64,000 nucleotides of DNA from Aphelocoma coerulescens. Lineage: Eukaryota > Chordata > Aves > Passeriformes > Corvidae. Shown here piece after piece: positions 9,225 to 22,907 of the stretch (positions are counted from its first letter, which is position 1; each line of letters opens with the position of its first letter). The stretch lies in assembly GCF_041296385.1 (NCBI RefSeq), contig NW_027183600.1, positions 124,001-188,000 on the forward strand, written 5' to 3'. The position numbers and the translations under genes are program-made. Below the pieces are notes generated by a model that saw only the letters and a list, made by a program, of their open reading frames with translations, was not told the DNA's origin and did no database searches.

Positions 9225-11492
9225 TTGGCCTTTGCATTCCCGCTGACAGCTCCACAGCTTGAACCCAGAGAACTGCCTGCTGCCAACAGCCTTTCCAATC
9301 ACTCTGAGCACCTCATGACAAGGAGTGTGGGGAATGAATCTCCAGCAGCCTCCTGCCCCAGGCTGTCCCCCAGGAGCAGCCCTGCTCCAGGCCGTGACTG
9401 CCACCTGCACAGCCAAAGGACCCAGAGCCGGTGTTACACACCACGGCTGTGCCTGGCACAGAGACACCAGTGGCCACACAAGTGGCCATGGCACTGTCCA
9501 CACACAGTCCCTGCTGCTGCTCCCCCAGCCGCTGGCACCAACTCCCAGCCACCCACTCCTAAAGCCACGGGGCCCACTGGGACACTGCGGGGGCTCGTGG
9601 AAGCCAGCGGCCATTGTGACACAGCGGGGCTGCACAGAGCCCACGGTGCTTTGTGACCCGTGGCTCCCAGGAGAGCCTTTGTGATGCTGGGGAACTACAA
9701 GGAAGCCTGGCTCCTCTGTGACACCACCACAGAAGCTCAGGGGAGCCCTGGAGACTGTGCTGATGCTATTGAACCTGATGCAACCCTGCCTCCTCTGTGA
9801 CACCACAGAAGCTCTTGGAGCCCTGGAGACCGTGGTGATGCTATGGAACCTGATGCAACCCTGCCTCCTCTGTGACACCACAGAACCTCTGGGAGCTCTG
9901 GAGACCGTGCTGATGCTATGGAACCTGATGCAACCCTGCCTCCACTGTGACACCACAGAAGCTCAGGGAGCCCTGGAGACTGTGGTGATGCTATGGAACC
10001 TGATGCAACCCTGCCTCCACTGTGACACCACAGAACCTCTGGGAGCCCTGGAGACCGTGCTGATGCTATGGAACCTGATGCAACCCTGCCTCCACTGTGA
10101 CACCACAGAAGCTCGGGGAGCTCTGCAGACCGTGGGGATGCTGGCGAAGCTGACGGAACCCTGGGCACCACAGTGACGCTATGGAACCTGGTGGAACCGA
10201 GGGGCCACAGTGACACTGTGGGGCCTTTTGGAAGCAACAGGACCCTGGTGGGAAGCCACGGGATGATTAATCCTGCACGAACCTGCTCCAGGTGGGCTCC
10301 TCTCTCCCGGCTTCCACAGGTGCTGCTAGGATCCCACTCCGGCACTGGCTTGGCACGGGCTGACGGCTTCCTTTGGCAATGGCTCTGCTCCAGGATGGCA
10401 TGCTGCAGAGAATGCAGGTAGATTTTGTGCTCACTCCTGGCATGCAGCTGGACAATAAAGCCTGATCCAGCCCCCCCTCAGCATATGTCCGGCTCTGGCA
10501 TTGGGGCGGGGCAACTTTGGGAGCAGCCCCAGCCCTGCTCCTGCTCCCGGCTGGGCACCCAGCTGCTGGGACACAGGTGTGTCCTGATGCCACCGTCTAC
10601 TCCTTTGAGAAGGGGAGGACAGAGTGCATCAGGGAGTTTGGTGTGGCTTACATGCGGCAAGGAGAAGGTGCAGCCCCAAACTGGCTTTCACTTCTAGAAC
10701 CTTTTGCTATTGCGGGAGCAGCTGCTGGAGCTTTTCAACCGAGCTGCAAGAGTGAAAAGTGTGATGGCATGTCTATCTGAGAAGGAAGGTTCGGTGCCGC
10801 AGCCTGTTGTGCACAATTTATATGCTGATAAGAGAAGGGGGTGCTTTTGGAACGTTTTCCTTCCTGACACTTCTGTCTCTGTGAGCTTTAGCTGCTTGGA
10901 CTCAGGGATACCGAAGGTATGTGAAAGTGACTGGGATGCGAGAATCATGTTGCACAGGGAACAGGGAAGGTCAGCAAATGTTTCCTGTCCTGGCACATCT
11001 CTCAGTCTGAACTGCAGCTGCAGATGCTTCACTTCCGCCAAGGACTCTGCCACCTTGAGAGAAGGATGCGCTCTATGGAGTTGAGAAAGAAAGTGCGTCT
11101 CACTAGCTTCTTTCCTCTACTTCATAGACAGCAAAGGGGCTATGAAAGGCAGCACTGGCTTTTTGTTCTAGGACTTCTTCTTTACAAGCAGCTGCTGGAT
11201 GTTTGGAAGGGGGTTTGGGATATGCAAAAATGAGAGGCTAAGATGGTAAGAGGGTAAGATGGAAGTCATCTGGCAAAAGCAGAGCTCACAAAAGGGCCAG
11301 CTGAGAAAGCTCTTGCTGCCTACAACTTCAACTGCACCCCTCAAAGCAGCAGCACACACGCTGCTCTCGGCACTTTCCTTCTCAGCTCTACGCACCATCC
11401 TAAGCCTTGCCTCTCCCACACTCAGGATCCAAAGACAACGGCACCAGGGACTGCTCACACACTAAAGGCACCAGGACAAAAGGCTCACCAGC
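9225..11492 (+). repeat. Unit U5, 2,268 bp, VNTR x5; family B, left breakpoint unit
   Basis: The VNTR is at 9736-10110, order LR-AL(v)-PL-AQ-PL. Family B markers are present (A at 9372). Downstream of the GGGAGCTCTGG variant near 9897 it is indistinguishable from U12 at an offset of 15,801 bp, but not upstream. This places the left end of the large duplication inside the U5 VNTR or just after it. It has GGGCTGACGG near 10362, unlike family B members U3, U10 and U16. Confidence 0.95.
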
Positions 11493-13835
11493 TTGGCCTT
11501 TGCATTCCCGCTGACAGCTCCACAGCTTGAACCCAGAGAACTGCCTGCTGCCAACAGCCTTTCCAATCACTCTGAGCACCTCATGACAAGGAGTGTGGGG
11601 AATGAATCTCCAGCAGCCTCCTGCCCCAGGCTGTCCCCCGGGAGCAGCCCTGCTCCAGGCCGTGACTGCCACCTGCACAGCCAAAGGACCCAGAGCCGGT
11701 GTTACACACCACGGCTGTGCCTGGCACAGAGACACCAGTGGCCACACAAGTGGCCATGGCACTGTCCACACACAGTCCCTGCTGCTGCTCCCCCAGCCGC
11801 TGGCACCAACTCCCAGCCACCCACTCCTAAAGCCACGGGGCCCACTGGGACACTGCGGGGGCTCGTGGAAGCCAGCGGCCATTGTGACACAGCGGGGCTG
11901 CACAGAGCCCACGGTGCTTTGTGACCCGTGGCTCCCAGGAGAGCCTTTGTGATGCTGGGGAACTACAAGGAAGCCTGGCTCCTCTGTGACACCACCACAG
12001 AAGCTCAGGGGAGCCCTGGAGACCGTGCTGATGCTATTGAACCTGATGCAACCCTGCCTCCTCTGTGACACCACAGAAGCTCTTGGAGCCCTGGAGACCG
12101 TGCTGATGCTATGGAACCTGATGCAACCCTGCCTCCACTGTGACACCACAGAAGCTCAGGGAGCCCTGGAGACTGTGGTGATGCTATGGAACCTGATGCA
12201 ACCCTGCCTCCACTGTGACACCACAGAAGCTCAGGGAGCCCTGGAGACTGTGGTGATGCTATGGAACCTGATGCAACCCTGCCTCCACTGTGACACCACA
12301 GAACCTCTGGGAGCCCTGGAGACCGTGCTGATGCTATGGAACCTGATGCAACCCTGCCTCCACTGTGACACCACAGAACCTCTGGGAGCCCTGGAGACCG
12401 TGCTGATGCTATGGAACCTGATGCAACCCTGCCTCCACTGTGACACCACAGAAGCTCGGGGAGCTCTGCAGACCGTGGGGATGCTGGCGAAGCTGACGGA
12501 ACCCTGGGCACCACAGTGACGCTATGGAACCTGGTGGAACCGAGGGGCCACAGTGACACTGTGGGGCCTTTTGGAAGCAACAGGACCCTGGTGGGAAGCC
12601 ACGGGATGATTAATCCTGCACGAACCTGCTCCAGGTGGGCTCCTCTCTCCCGGCTTCCACAGGTGCTGCTAGGATCCCACTCCGGCACTGGCTTGGCACG
12701 GGCTCACGGCTTCCTTTGGCAATGGCTCTGCTCCAGGATGGCATGCTGCAGAGAATGCAGGTAGATTTTGTGCTCACTCCTGGCATGCAGCTGGACAATA
12801 AAGCCTGATCCAGCCCCCCCTCAGCATATGTCCGGCTCTGGCATTGGGGCGGGGCAACTTTGGGAGCAGCCCCAGCCCTGCTCCTGCTCCCGGCTGGGCA
12901 CCCAGCTGCTGGGACACAGGTGTGTCCTGATGCCACCGTCTACTCCTTTGAGAAGGGGAGGACAGAGTGCATCAGGGAGTTTGGTGTGGCTTACATGCGG
13001 CAAGGAGAAGGTGCAGCCCCAAACTGGCTTTCACTTCTAGAACCTTTTGCTATTGCGGGAGCAGCTGCTGGAGCTTTTCAACCGAGCTGCAAGAGTGAAA
13101 AGTGTGATGGCATGTCTATCTGAGAAGGAAGGTTCGGTGCCGCAGCCTGTTGTGCACAATTTATATGCTGATAAGAGAAGGGGGTGCTTTTGGAACGTTT
13201 TCCTTCCTGACACTTCTGTCTCTGTGAGCTTTAGCTGCTTGGACTCAGGGATACCGAAGGTATGTGAAAGTGACTGGGATGCGAGAATCATGTTGCACAG
13301 GGAACAGGGAAGGTCAGCAAATGTTTCCTGTCCTGGCACATCTCTCAGTCTGAACTGCAGCTGCAGATGCTTCACTTCCGCCAAGGACTCTGCCACCTTG
13401 AGAGAAGGATGCGCTCTATGGAGTTGAGAAAGAAAGTGTGTCTCACTAGCTTCTTTCCTCTACTTCATAGACAGCAAAGGGGCTATGAAAGGCAGCACTG
13501 GCTTTTTGTTCTAGGACTTCTTCTTTACAAGCAGCTGCTGGATGTTTGGAAGGGGGTTTGGGATATGCAAAAATGAGAGGCTAAGATGGTAAGAGGGTAA
13601 GATGGAAGTCATCTGGCAAAAGCAGAGCTCACAAAAGGGCCAGCTGAGAAAGCTCTTGCTGCCTACAACTTCAACTGCACCCCTCAAAGCAGCAGCACAC
13701 ACGCTGCTCTCGGCACTTTCCTTCTCAGCTCTACGCACCATCCTAAGCCTTGCCTCTCCCACACTCAGGATCCAAAGACAACGGCACCAGGGACTGCTCA
13801 CACACTAAAGGCACCAGGACAAAAGGCTCACCAGC
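11493..13835 (+). repeat. Unit U6, 2,343 bp, VNTR x6
   Basis: The VNTR is at 12004-12453, order LR-AL-AQ(v)-AQ(v)-PL-PL; six copies occur only here and in U13. It shares with U13 alone the substitution AAAGTGTGTC (T at 13439; others AAAGTGCGTC). The pair is separated by 15,801 bp. Confidence 0.95.
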
Positions 13836-16103
13836 TTGGCCTTTGCATTCCCGCTGACAGCTCCACAGCTTGAACCCAGAGAACTGCCTGCTGCCAACAG
13901 CCTTTCCAATCACTCTGAGCACCTCATGACAAGGAGTGTGGGGAATGAATCTCCAGCAGCCTCCTGCCCCAGGCTGTCCCCCGGGAGCAGCCCTGCTCCA
14001 GGCCGTGACTGCCACCTGCACAGCCAAAGGACCCAGAGCCGGTGTTACACACCACGGCTGTGCCTGGCACAGAGACACCAGTGGCCACACAAGTGGCCAT
14101 GGCACTGTCCACACACAGTCCCTGCTGCTGCTCCCCCAGCCGCTGGCACCAACTCCCAGCCACCCACTCCTAAAGCCACGGGGCCCACTGGGACACTGCG
14201 GGGCCTCGTGGAAGCCAGCGGCCATTGTGACACAGCGGGGCTGCACAGAGCCCACGGTGCTTTGTGACCCGTGGCTCCCAGGAGAGCCTTTGTGATGCTG
14301 GGGAACTACAAGGAAGCCTGGCTCCTCTGTGACACCACCACAGAAGCTCAGGGGAGCCCTGGAGACCGTGCTGATGCTATTGAACCTGATGCAACCCTGC
14401 CTCCTCTGTGACACCACAGAAGCTCTTGGAGCCCTGGAGACCGTGGTGATGCTATGGAACCTGATGCAACCCTGCCTCCTCTGTGACACCACAGAACCTC
14501 TGGGAGCCCTGGAGACCGTGCTGATGCTATGGAACCTGATGCAACCCTGCCTCCACTGTGACACCACAGAAGCTCAGGGAGCCCTGGAGACTGTGGTGAT
14601 GCTATGGAACCTGATGCAACCCTGCCTCCACTGTGACACCACAGAACCTCTGGGAGCCCTGGAGACCGTGCTGATGCTATGGAACCTGATGCAACCCTGC
14701 CTCCACTGTGACACCACAGAAGCTCGGGGAGCTCTGCAGACCGTGGGGATGCTGGCGAAGCTGACGGAACCCTGGGCACCACAGTGACGCTATGGAACCT
14801 GGTGGAACCGAGGGGCCACAGTGACACTGTGGGGCCTTTTGGAAGCAACAGGACCCTGGTGGGAAGCCACGGGATGATTAATCCTGCACGAACCTGCTCC
14901 AGGTGGGCTCCTCTCTCCCGGCTTCCACAGGTGCTGCTAGGATCCCACTCCGGCACTGGCTTGGCACGGGCTCACGGCTTCCTTTGGCAATGGCTCTGCT
15001 CCAGGATGGCATGCTGCAGAGAATGCAGGTAGATTTTGTGCTCACTCCTGGCATGCAGCTGGACAATAAAGCCTGATCCAGCCCCCCCTCAGCATATGTC
15101 CGGCTCTGGCATTGGGGCGGGGCAACTTTGGGAGCAGCCCCAGCCCTGCTCCTGCTCCCGGCTGGGCACCCAGCTGCTGGGACACAGGTGTGTCCTGATG
15201 CCACCGTCTACTCCTTTGAGAAGGGGAGGACAGAGTGCATCAGGGAGTTTGGTGTGGCTTACATGCGGCAAGGAGAAGGTGCAGCCCCAAACTGGCTTTC
15301 ACTTCTAGAACCTTTTGCTATTGCGGGAGCAGCTGCTGGAGCTTTTCAACCGAGCTGCAAGAGTGAAAAGTGTGATGGCATGTCTATCTGAGAAGGAAGG
15401 TTCGGTGCCGCAGCCTGTTGTGCACAATTTATATGCTGATAAGAGAAGGGGGTGCTTTTGCAACGTTTTCCTTCCTGACACTTCTGTCTCTGTGAGCTTT
15501 AGCTGCTTGGACTCAGGGATACCGAAGGTATGTGAAAGTGACTGGGATGCGAGAATCATGTTGCACAGGGAACAGGGAAGGTCAGCAAATGTTTCCTGTC
15601 CTGGCACATCTCTCAGTCTGAACTGCAGCTGCAGATGCTTCACTTCCGCCAAGGACTCTGCCACCTTGAGAGAAGGATGCGCTCTATGGAGTTGAGAAAG
15701 AAAGTGCGTCTCACTAGCTTCTTTCCTCTACTTCATAGACAGCAAAGGGGCTATGAAAGGCAGCACTGGCTTTTTGTTCTAGGACTTCTTCTTTACAAGC
15801 AGCTGCTGGATGTTTGGAAGGGGGTTTGGGATATGCAAAAATGAGAGGCTAAGATGGTAAGAGGGTAAGATGGAAGTCATCTGGCAAAAGCAGAGCTCAC
15901 AAAAGGGCCAGCTGAGAAAGCTCTTGCTGCCTACAACTTCAACTGCACCCCTCAAAGCAGCAGCACACACGCTGCTCTCGGCACTTTCCTTCTCAGCTCT
16001 ACGCACCATCCTAAGCCTTGCCTCTCCCACACTCAGGATCCAAAGACAACGGCACCAGGGACTGCTCACACACTAAAGGCACCAGGACAAAAGGCTCACC
16101 AGC
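13836..16103 (+). repeat. Unit U7, 2,268 bp, VNTR x5; absent from the second copy of the large duplication
   Basis: The VNTR is at 14347-14721, order LR-AL(v)-PL-AQ-PL. Private substitution GCGGGGCCTC near 14203 (others GCGGGGGCTC). It has TTTTGCAACG (C at 15461), also seen in U11, U17, U18, U20, U22 and U28. It lies between U6 and U8, whose duplicates U13 and U14 are directly adjacent, so U7 was either lost from the second copy or gained in the first. Confidence 0.95.
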
Positions 16104-18371
16104 TTGGCCTTTGCATTCCCGCTGACAGCTCCACAGCTTGAACCCAGAGAACTGCCTGCTGCCAACAGCCTTTCCAATCACTCTGAGCACCTCATGACAA
16201 GGAGTGTGGGGAATGAATCTCCAGCAGCCTCCTGCCCCAGGCTGTCCCCCGGGAGCAGCCCTGCTCCAGGCCGTGACTGCCACCTGCACAGCCAAAGGAC
16301 CCAGAGCCGGTGTTACACACCACGGCTGTGCCTGGCACAGAGACACCAGTGGCCACACAAGTGGCCATGGCACTGTCCACACACAGTCCCTGCTGCTGCT
16401 CCCCCAGCCGCTGGCACCAACTCCCAGCCACCCACTCCTAAAGCCACGGGGCCCACTGGGACACTGCGGGGGCTCGTGGAAGCCAGCGGCCATTGTGACA
16501 CAGCGGGGCTGCACAGAGCCCACGGTGCTTTGTGACCCGTGGCTCCCAGGAGAGCCTTTGTGATGCTGGGGAACTACAAGGAAGCCTGGCTCCTCTGTGA
16601 CACCACCACAGAAGCTCAGGGGAGCCCTGGAGACCGTGCTGATGCTATTGAACCTGATGCAACCCTGCCTCCTCTGTGACACCACAGAAGCTCTTGGAGC
16701 CCTGGAGACCGTGGTGATGCTATGGAACCTGATGCAACCCTGCCTCCTCTGTGACACCACAGAACCTCTGGGAGCCCTGGAGACCGTGCTGATGCTATGG
16801 AACCTGATGCAACCCTGCCTCCACTGTGACACCACAGAAGCTCAGGGAGCCCTGGAGACTGTGGTGATGCTATGGAACCTGATGCAACCCTGCCTCCACT
16901 GTGACACCACAGAACCTCTGGGAGCCCTGGAGACCGTGCTGATGCTATGGAACCTGATGCAACCCTGCCTCCACTGTGACACCACAGAAGCTCGGGGAGC
17001 TCTGCAGACCGTGGGGATGCTGGCGAAGCTGATGGAACCCTGGGCACCACAGTGACGCTATGGAACCTGGTGGAACCGAGGGGCCACAGTGACACTGTGG
17101 GGCCTTTTGGAAGCAACAGGACCCTGGTGGGAAGCCACGGGATGATTAATCCTGCACGAACCTGCTCCAGGTGGGCTCCTCTCTCCCGGCTTCCACAGGT
17201 GCTGCTAGGATCCCACTCCGGCACTGGCTTGGCACGGGCTCACGGCTTCCTTTGGCAATGGCTCTGCTCCAGGATGGCATGCTGCAGAGAATGCAGGTAG
17301 ATTTTGTGCTCACTCCTGGCATGCAGCTGGACAATAAAGCCTGATCCAGCCCCCCCTCAGCATATGTCCGGCTCTGGCATTGGGGCGGGGCAACTTTGGG
17401 AGCAGCCCCAGCCCTGCTCCTGCTCCCGGCTGGGCACCCAGCTGCTGGGACACAGGTGTGTCCTGATGCCACCGTCTACTCCTTTGAGAAGGGGAGGACA
17501 GAGTGCATCAGGGAGTTTGGTGTGGCTTACATGCGGCAAGGAGAAGGTGCAGCCCCAAACTGGCTTTCACTTCTAGAACCTTTTGCTATTGCGGGAGCAG
17601 CTGCTGGAGCTTTTCAACCGAGCTGCAAGAGTGAAAAGTGTGATGGCATGTCTATCTGAGAAGGAAGGTTCGGTGCCGCAGCCTGTTGTGCACAATTTAT
17701 ATGCTGATAAGAGAAGGGGGTGCTTTTGGAACGTTTTCCTTCCTGACACTTCTGTCTCTGTGAGCTTTAGCTGCTTGGACTCAGGGATACCGAAGGTATG
17801 TGAAAGTGACTGGGATGCGAGAATCATGTTGCACAGGGAACAGGGAAGGTCAGCAAATGTTTCCTGTCCTGGCACATCTCTCAGTCTGAACTGCAGCTGC
17901 AGATGCTTCACTTCCGCCAAGGACTCTGCCACCTTGAGAGAAGGATGCGCTCTATGGAGTTGAGAAAGAAAGTGCGTCTCACTAGCTTCTTTCCTCTACT
18001 TCATAGACAGCAAAGGGGCTATGAAAGGCAGCACTGGCTTTTTGTTCTAGGACTTCTTCTTTACAAGCAGCTGCTGGATGTTTGGAAGGGGGTTTGGGAT
18101 ATGCAAAAATGAGAGGCTAAGATGGTAAGAGGGTAAGATGGAAGTCATCTGGCAAAAGCAGAGCTCACAAAAGGGCCAGCTGAGAAAGCTCTTGCTGCCT
18201 ACAACTTCAACTGCACCCCTCAAAGCAGCAGCACACACGCTGCTCTCGGCACTTTCCTTCTCAGCTCTACGCACCATCCTAAGCCTTGCCTCTCCCACAC
18301 TCAGGATCCAAAGACAACGGCACCAGGGACTGCTCACACACTAAAGGCACCAGGACAAAAGGCTCACCAGC
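16104..18371 (+). repeat. Unit U8, 2,268 bp, VNTR x5; paired with U14
   Basis: The VNTR is at 16615-16989, order LR-AL(v)-PL-AQ-PL. It carries AAGCTGATGG (T at 17033; commonly AAGCTGACGG), shared with U14, U18, U19 and U21. It is the first unit of the run U8-U12 that reappears as U14-U18 at 13,533 bp. Confidence 0.95.
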
Positions 18372-20639
18372 TTGGCCTTTGCATTCCCGCTGACAGCTCC
18401 ACAGCTTGAACCCAGAGAACTGCCTGCTGCCAACAGCCTTTCCAATCACTCTGAGCACCTCATGACAAGGAGTGTGGGGAATGAATCTCCAGCAGCCTCC
18501 TGCCCCAGGCTGTCCCCCGGGAGCAGCCCTGCTCCAGGCCGTGACTGCCACCTGCACAGCCAAAGGACCCAGAGCCGGTGTTACACACCACGGCTGTGCC
18601 TGGCACAGAGACACCAGTGGCCACACAAGTGGCCATGGCACTGTCCACACACAGTCCCTGCTGCTGCTCCCCCAGCCGCTGGCACCAACTCCCAGCCACC
18701 CACTCCTAAAGCCACGGGGCCCACTGGGACACTGCGGGGGCTCGTGGAAGCCAGTGGCCATTGTGACACAGCGGGGCTGCACAGAGCCCACGGTGCTTTG
18801 TGACCCGTGGCTCCCAGGAGAGCCTTTGTGATGCTGGGGAACTACAAGGAAGCCTGGCTCCTCTGTGACACCACCACAGAAGCTCAGGGGAGCCCTGGAG
18901 ACCGTGCTGATGCTATTGAACCTGATGCAACCCTGCCTCCTCTGTGACACCACAGAAGCTCTTGGAGCCCTGGAGACCGTGCTGATGCTATGGAACCTGA
19001 TGCAACCCTGCCTCCTCTGTGACACCACAGAACCTCTGGGAGCCCTGGAGACCGTGCTGATGCTATGGAACCTGATGCAACCCTGCCTCCACTGTGACAC
19101 CACAGAAGCTCAGGGAGCCCTGGAGACTGTGGTGATGCTATGGAACCTGATGCAACCCTGCCTCCACTGTGACACCACAGAACCTCTGGGAGCCCTGGAG
19201 ACCGTGCTGATGCTATGGAACCTGATGCAACCCTGCCTCCACTGTGACACCACAGAAGCTCGGGGAGCTCTGCAGACCGTGGGGATGCTGGCGAAGCTGA
19301 CGGAACCCTGGGCACCACAGTGACGCTATGGAACCTGGTGGAACCGAGGGGCCACAGTGACACTGTGGGGCCTTTTGGAAGCAACAGGACCCTGGTGGGA
19401 AGCCACGGGATGATTAATCCTGCACGAACCTGCTCCAGGTGGGCTCCTCTCTCCCGGCTTCCACAGGTGCTGCAAGGATCCCACTCCGGCACTGGCTTGG
19501 CACGGGCTGACGGCTTCCTTTGGCAATGGCTCTGCTCCAGGATGGCATGCTGCAGAGAATGCAGGTAGATTTTGTGCTCACTCCTGGCATGCAGCTGGAC
19601 AATAAAGCCTGATCCAGCCCCCCCTCAGCATATGTCCGGCTCTGGCATTGGGGCGGGGCAACTTTGGGAGCAGCCCCAGCCCTGCTCCTGCTCCCGGCTG
19701 GGCACCCAGCTGCTGGGACACAGGTGTGTCCTGATGCCACCGTCTACTCCTTTGAGAAGGGGAGGACAGAGTGCATCAGGGAGTTTGGTGTGGCTTACAT
19801 GCGGCAAGGAGAAGGTGCAGCCCCAAACTGGCTTTCACTTCTAGAACCTTTTGCTATTGCGGGAGCAGCTGCTGGAGCTTTTCAACCGAGCTGCAAGAGT
19901 GAAAAGTGTGATGGCATGTCTATCTGAGAAGGAAGGTTCGGTGCCGCAGCCTGTTGTGCACAATTTATATGCTGATAAGAGAAGGGGGTGCTTTTGGAAC
20001 GTTTTCCTTCCTGACACTTCTGTCTCTGTGAGCTTTAGCTGCTTGGACTCAGGGATACCGAAGGTATGTGAAAGTGACTGGGATGCGAGAATCATGTTGC
20101 ACAGGGAACAGGGAAGGTCAGCAAATGTTTCCTGTCCTGGCACATCTCTCAGTCTGAACTGCAGCTGCAGATGCTTCACTTCCGCCAAGGACTCTGCCAC
20201 CTTGAGAGAAGGATGCGCTCTATGGAGTTGAGAAAGAAAGTGCGTCTCACTAGCTTCTTTCCTCTACTTCATAGACAGCAAAGGGGCTATGAAAGGCAGC
20301 ACTGGCTTTTTGTTCTAGGACTTCTTCTTTACAAGCAGCTGCTGGATGTTTGGAAGGGGGTTTGGGATATGCAAAAATGAGAGGCTAAGATGGTAAGAAG
20401 GTAAGATGGAAGTCATCTGGCAAAAGCAGAGCTCACAAAAGGGCCAGCTGAGAAAGCTCTTGCTGCCTACAACTTCAACTGCACCCCTCAAAGCAGCAGC
20501 ACACACGCTGCTCTCGGCACTTTCCTTCTCAGCTCTACGCACCATCCTAAGCCTTGCCTCTCCCACACTCAGGATCCAAAGACAACGGCACCAGGGACTG
20601 CTCACACACTAAAGGCACCAGGACAAAAGGCTCACCAGC
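18372..20639 (+). repeat. Unit U9, 2,268 bp, VNTR x5; family A, paired with U15
   Basis: The VNTR is at 18883-19257, order LR-AL-PL-AQ-PL. It has the family A markers (A at 19474) and the AAGAAGGTAAG donor (A at 20399). It shares GCCAGTGGCC (T at 18755; others GCCAGCGGCC) only with U15. Confidence 0.95.
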
Positions 20640-22907
20640 TTGGCCTTTGCATTCCCGCTGACAGCTCCACAGCTTGAACCCAGAGAACTGCCTGCTGCCA
20701 ACAGCCTTTCCAATCACTCTGAGCACCTCATGACAAGGAGTGTGGGGAATGAATCTCCAGCAGCCTCCTGCCCCAGGCTGTCCCCCAGGAGCAGCCCTGC
20801 TCCAGGCCGTGACTGCCACCTGCACAGCCAAAGGACCCAGAGCCGGTGTTACACACCACGGCTGTGCCTGGCACAGAGACACCAGTGGCCACACAAGTGG
20901 CCATGGCACTGTCCACACACAGTCCCTGCTGCTGCTCCCCCAGCCGCTGGCACCAACTCCCAGCCACCCACTCCTAAAGCCACGGGGCCCACTGGGACAC
21001 TGCGGGGGCTCGTGGAAGCCAGCGGCCATTGTGACACAGCGGGGCTGCACAGAGCCCACGGTGCTTTGTGACCCGTGGCTCCCAGGAGAGCCTTTGTGAT
21101 GCTGGGGAACTACAAGGAAGCCTGGCTCCTCTGTGACACCACCACAGAAGCTCAGGGGAGCCCTGGAGACTGTGCTGATGCTATTGAACCTGATGCAACC
21201 CTGCCTCCTCTGTGACACCACAGAAGCTCTTGGAGCCCTGGAGACCGTGGTGATGCTATGGAACCTGATGCAACCCTGCCTCCTCTGTGACACCACAGAA
21301 CCTCTGGGAGCTCTGGAGACCGTGCTGATGCTATGGAACCTGATGCAACCCTGCCTCCACTGTGACACCACAGAAGCTCAGGGAGCCCTGGAGACTGTGG
21401 TGATGCTATGGAACCTGATGCAACCCTGCCTCCACTGTGACACCACAGAACCTCTGGGAGCCCTGGAGACCGTGCTGATGCTATGGAACCTGATGCAACC
21501 CTGCCTCCACTGTGACACCACAGAAGCTCGGGGAGCTCTGCAGACCGTGGGGATGCTGGCGAAGCTGACGGAACCCTGGGCACCACAGTGACGCTATGGA
21601 ACCTGGTGGAACCGAGGGGCCACAGTGACACTGTGGGGCCTTTTGGAAGCAACAGGACCCTGGTGGGAAGCCACGGGATGATTAATCCTGCACGAACCTG
21701 CTCCAGGTGGGCTCCTCTCTCCCGGCTTCCACAGGTGCTGCTAGGATCCCACTCCGGCACTGGCTTGGCACGGGCTCACGGCTTCCTTTGGCAATGGCTC
21801 TGCTCCAGGATGGCATGCTGCAGAGAATGCAGGTAGATTTTGTGCTCACTCCTGGCATGCAGCTGGACAATAAAGCCTGATCCAGCCCCCCCTCAGCATA
21901 TGTCCGGCTCTGGCATTGGGGCGGGGCAACTTTGGGAGCAGCCCCAGCCCTGCTCCTGCTCCCGGCTGGGCACCCAGCTGCTGGGACACAGGTGTGTCCT
22001 GATGCCACCGTCTACTCCTTTGAGAAGGGGAGGACAGAGTGCATCAGGGAGTTTGGTGTGGCTTACATGCGGCAAGGAGAAGGTGCAGCCCCAAACTGGC
22101 TTTCACTTCTAGAACCTTTTGCTATTGCGGGAGCAGCTGCTGGAGCTTTTCAACCGAGCTGCAAGAGTGAAAAGTGTGATGGCATGTCTATCTGAGAAGG
22201 AAGGTTCGGTGCCGCAGCCTGTTGTGCACAATTTATATGCTGATAAGAGAAGGGGGTGCTTTTGGAACGTTTTCCTTCCTGACACTTCTGTCTCTGTGAG
22301 CTTTAGCTGCTTGGACTCAGGGATACCGAAGGTATGTGAAAGTGACTGGGATGCGAGAATCATGTTGCACAGGGAACAGGGAAGGTCAGCAAATGTTTCC
22401 TGTCCTGGCACATCTCTCAGTCTGAACTGCAGCTGCAGATGCTTCACTTCCGCCAAGGACTCTGCCACCTTGAGAGAAGGATGCGCTCTATGGAGTTGAG
22501 AAAGAAAGTGCGTCTCACTAGCTTCTTTCCTCTACTTCATAGACAGCAAAGGGGCTATGAAAGGCAGCACTGGCTTTTTGTTCTAGGACTTCTTCTTTAC
22601 AAGCAGCTGCTGGATGTTTGGAAGGGGGTTTGGGATATGCAAAAATGAGAGGCTAAGATGGTAAGAGGGTAAGATGGAAGTCATCTGGCAAAAGCAGAGC
22701 TCACAAAAGGGCCAGCTGAGAAAGCTCTTGCTGCCTACAACTTCAACTGCACCCCTCAAAGCAGCAGCACACACGCTGCTCTCGGCACTTTCCTTCTCAG
22801 CTCTACGCACCATCCTAAGCCTTGCCTCTCCCACACTCAGGATCCAAAGACAACGGCACCAGGGACTGCTCACACACTAAAGGCACCAGGACAAAAGGCT
22901 CACCAGC
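20640..22907 (+). repeat. Unit U10, 2,268 bp, VNTR x5; family B, paired with U16
   Basis: The VNTR is at 21151-21525, order LR-AL(v)-PL-AQ-PL. Family B markers are present (A at 20787). It follows family A unit U9 and looks identical to U16 at every variant position I compared. Confidence 0.95.
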
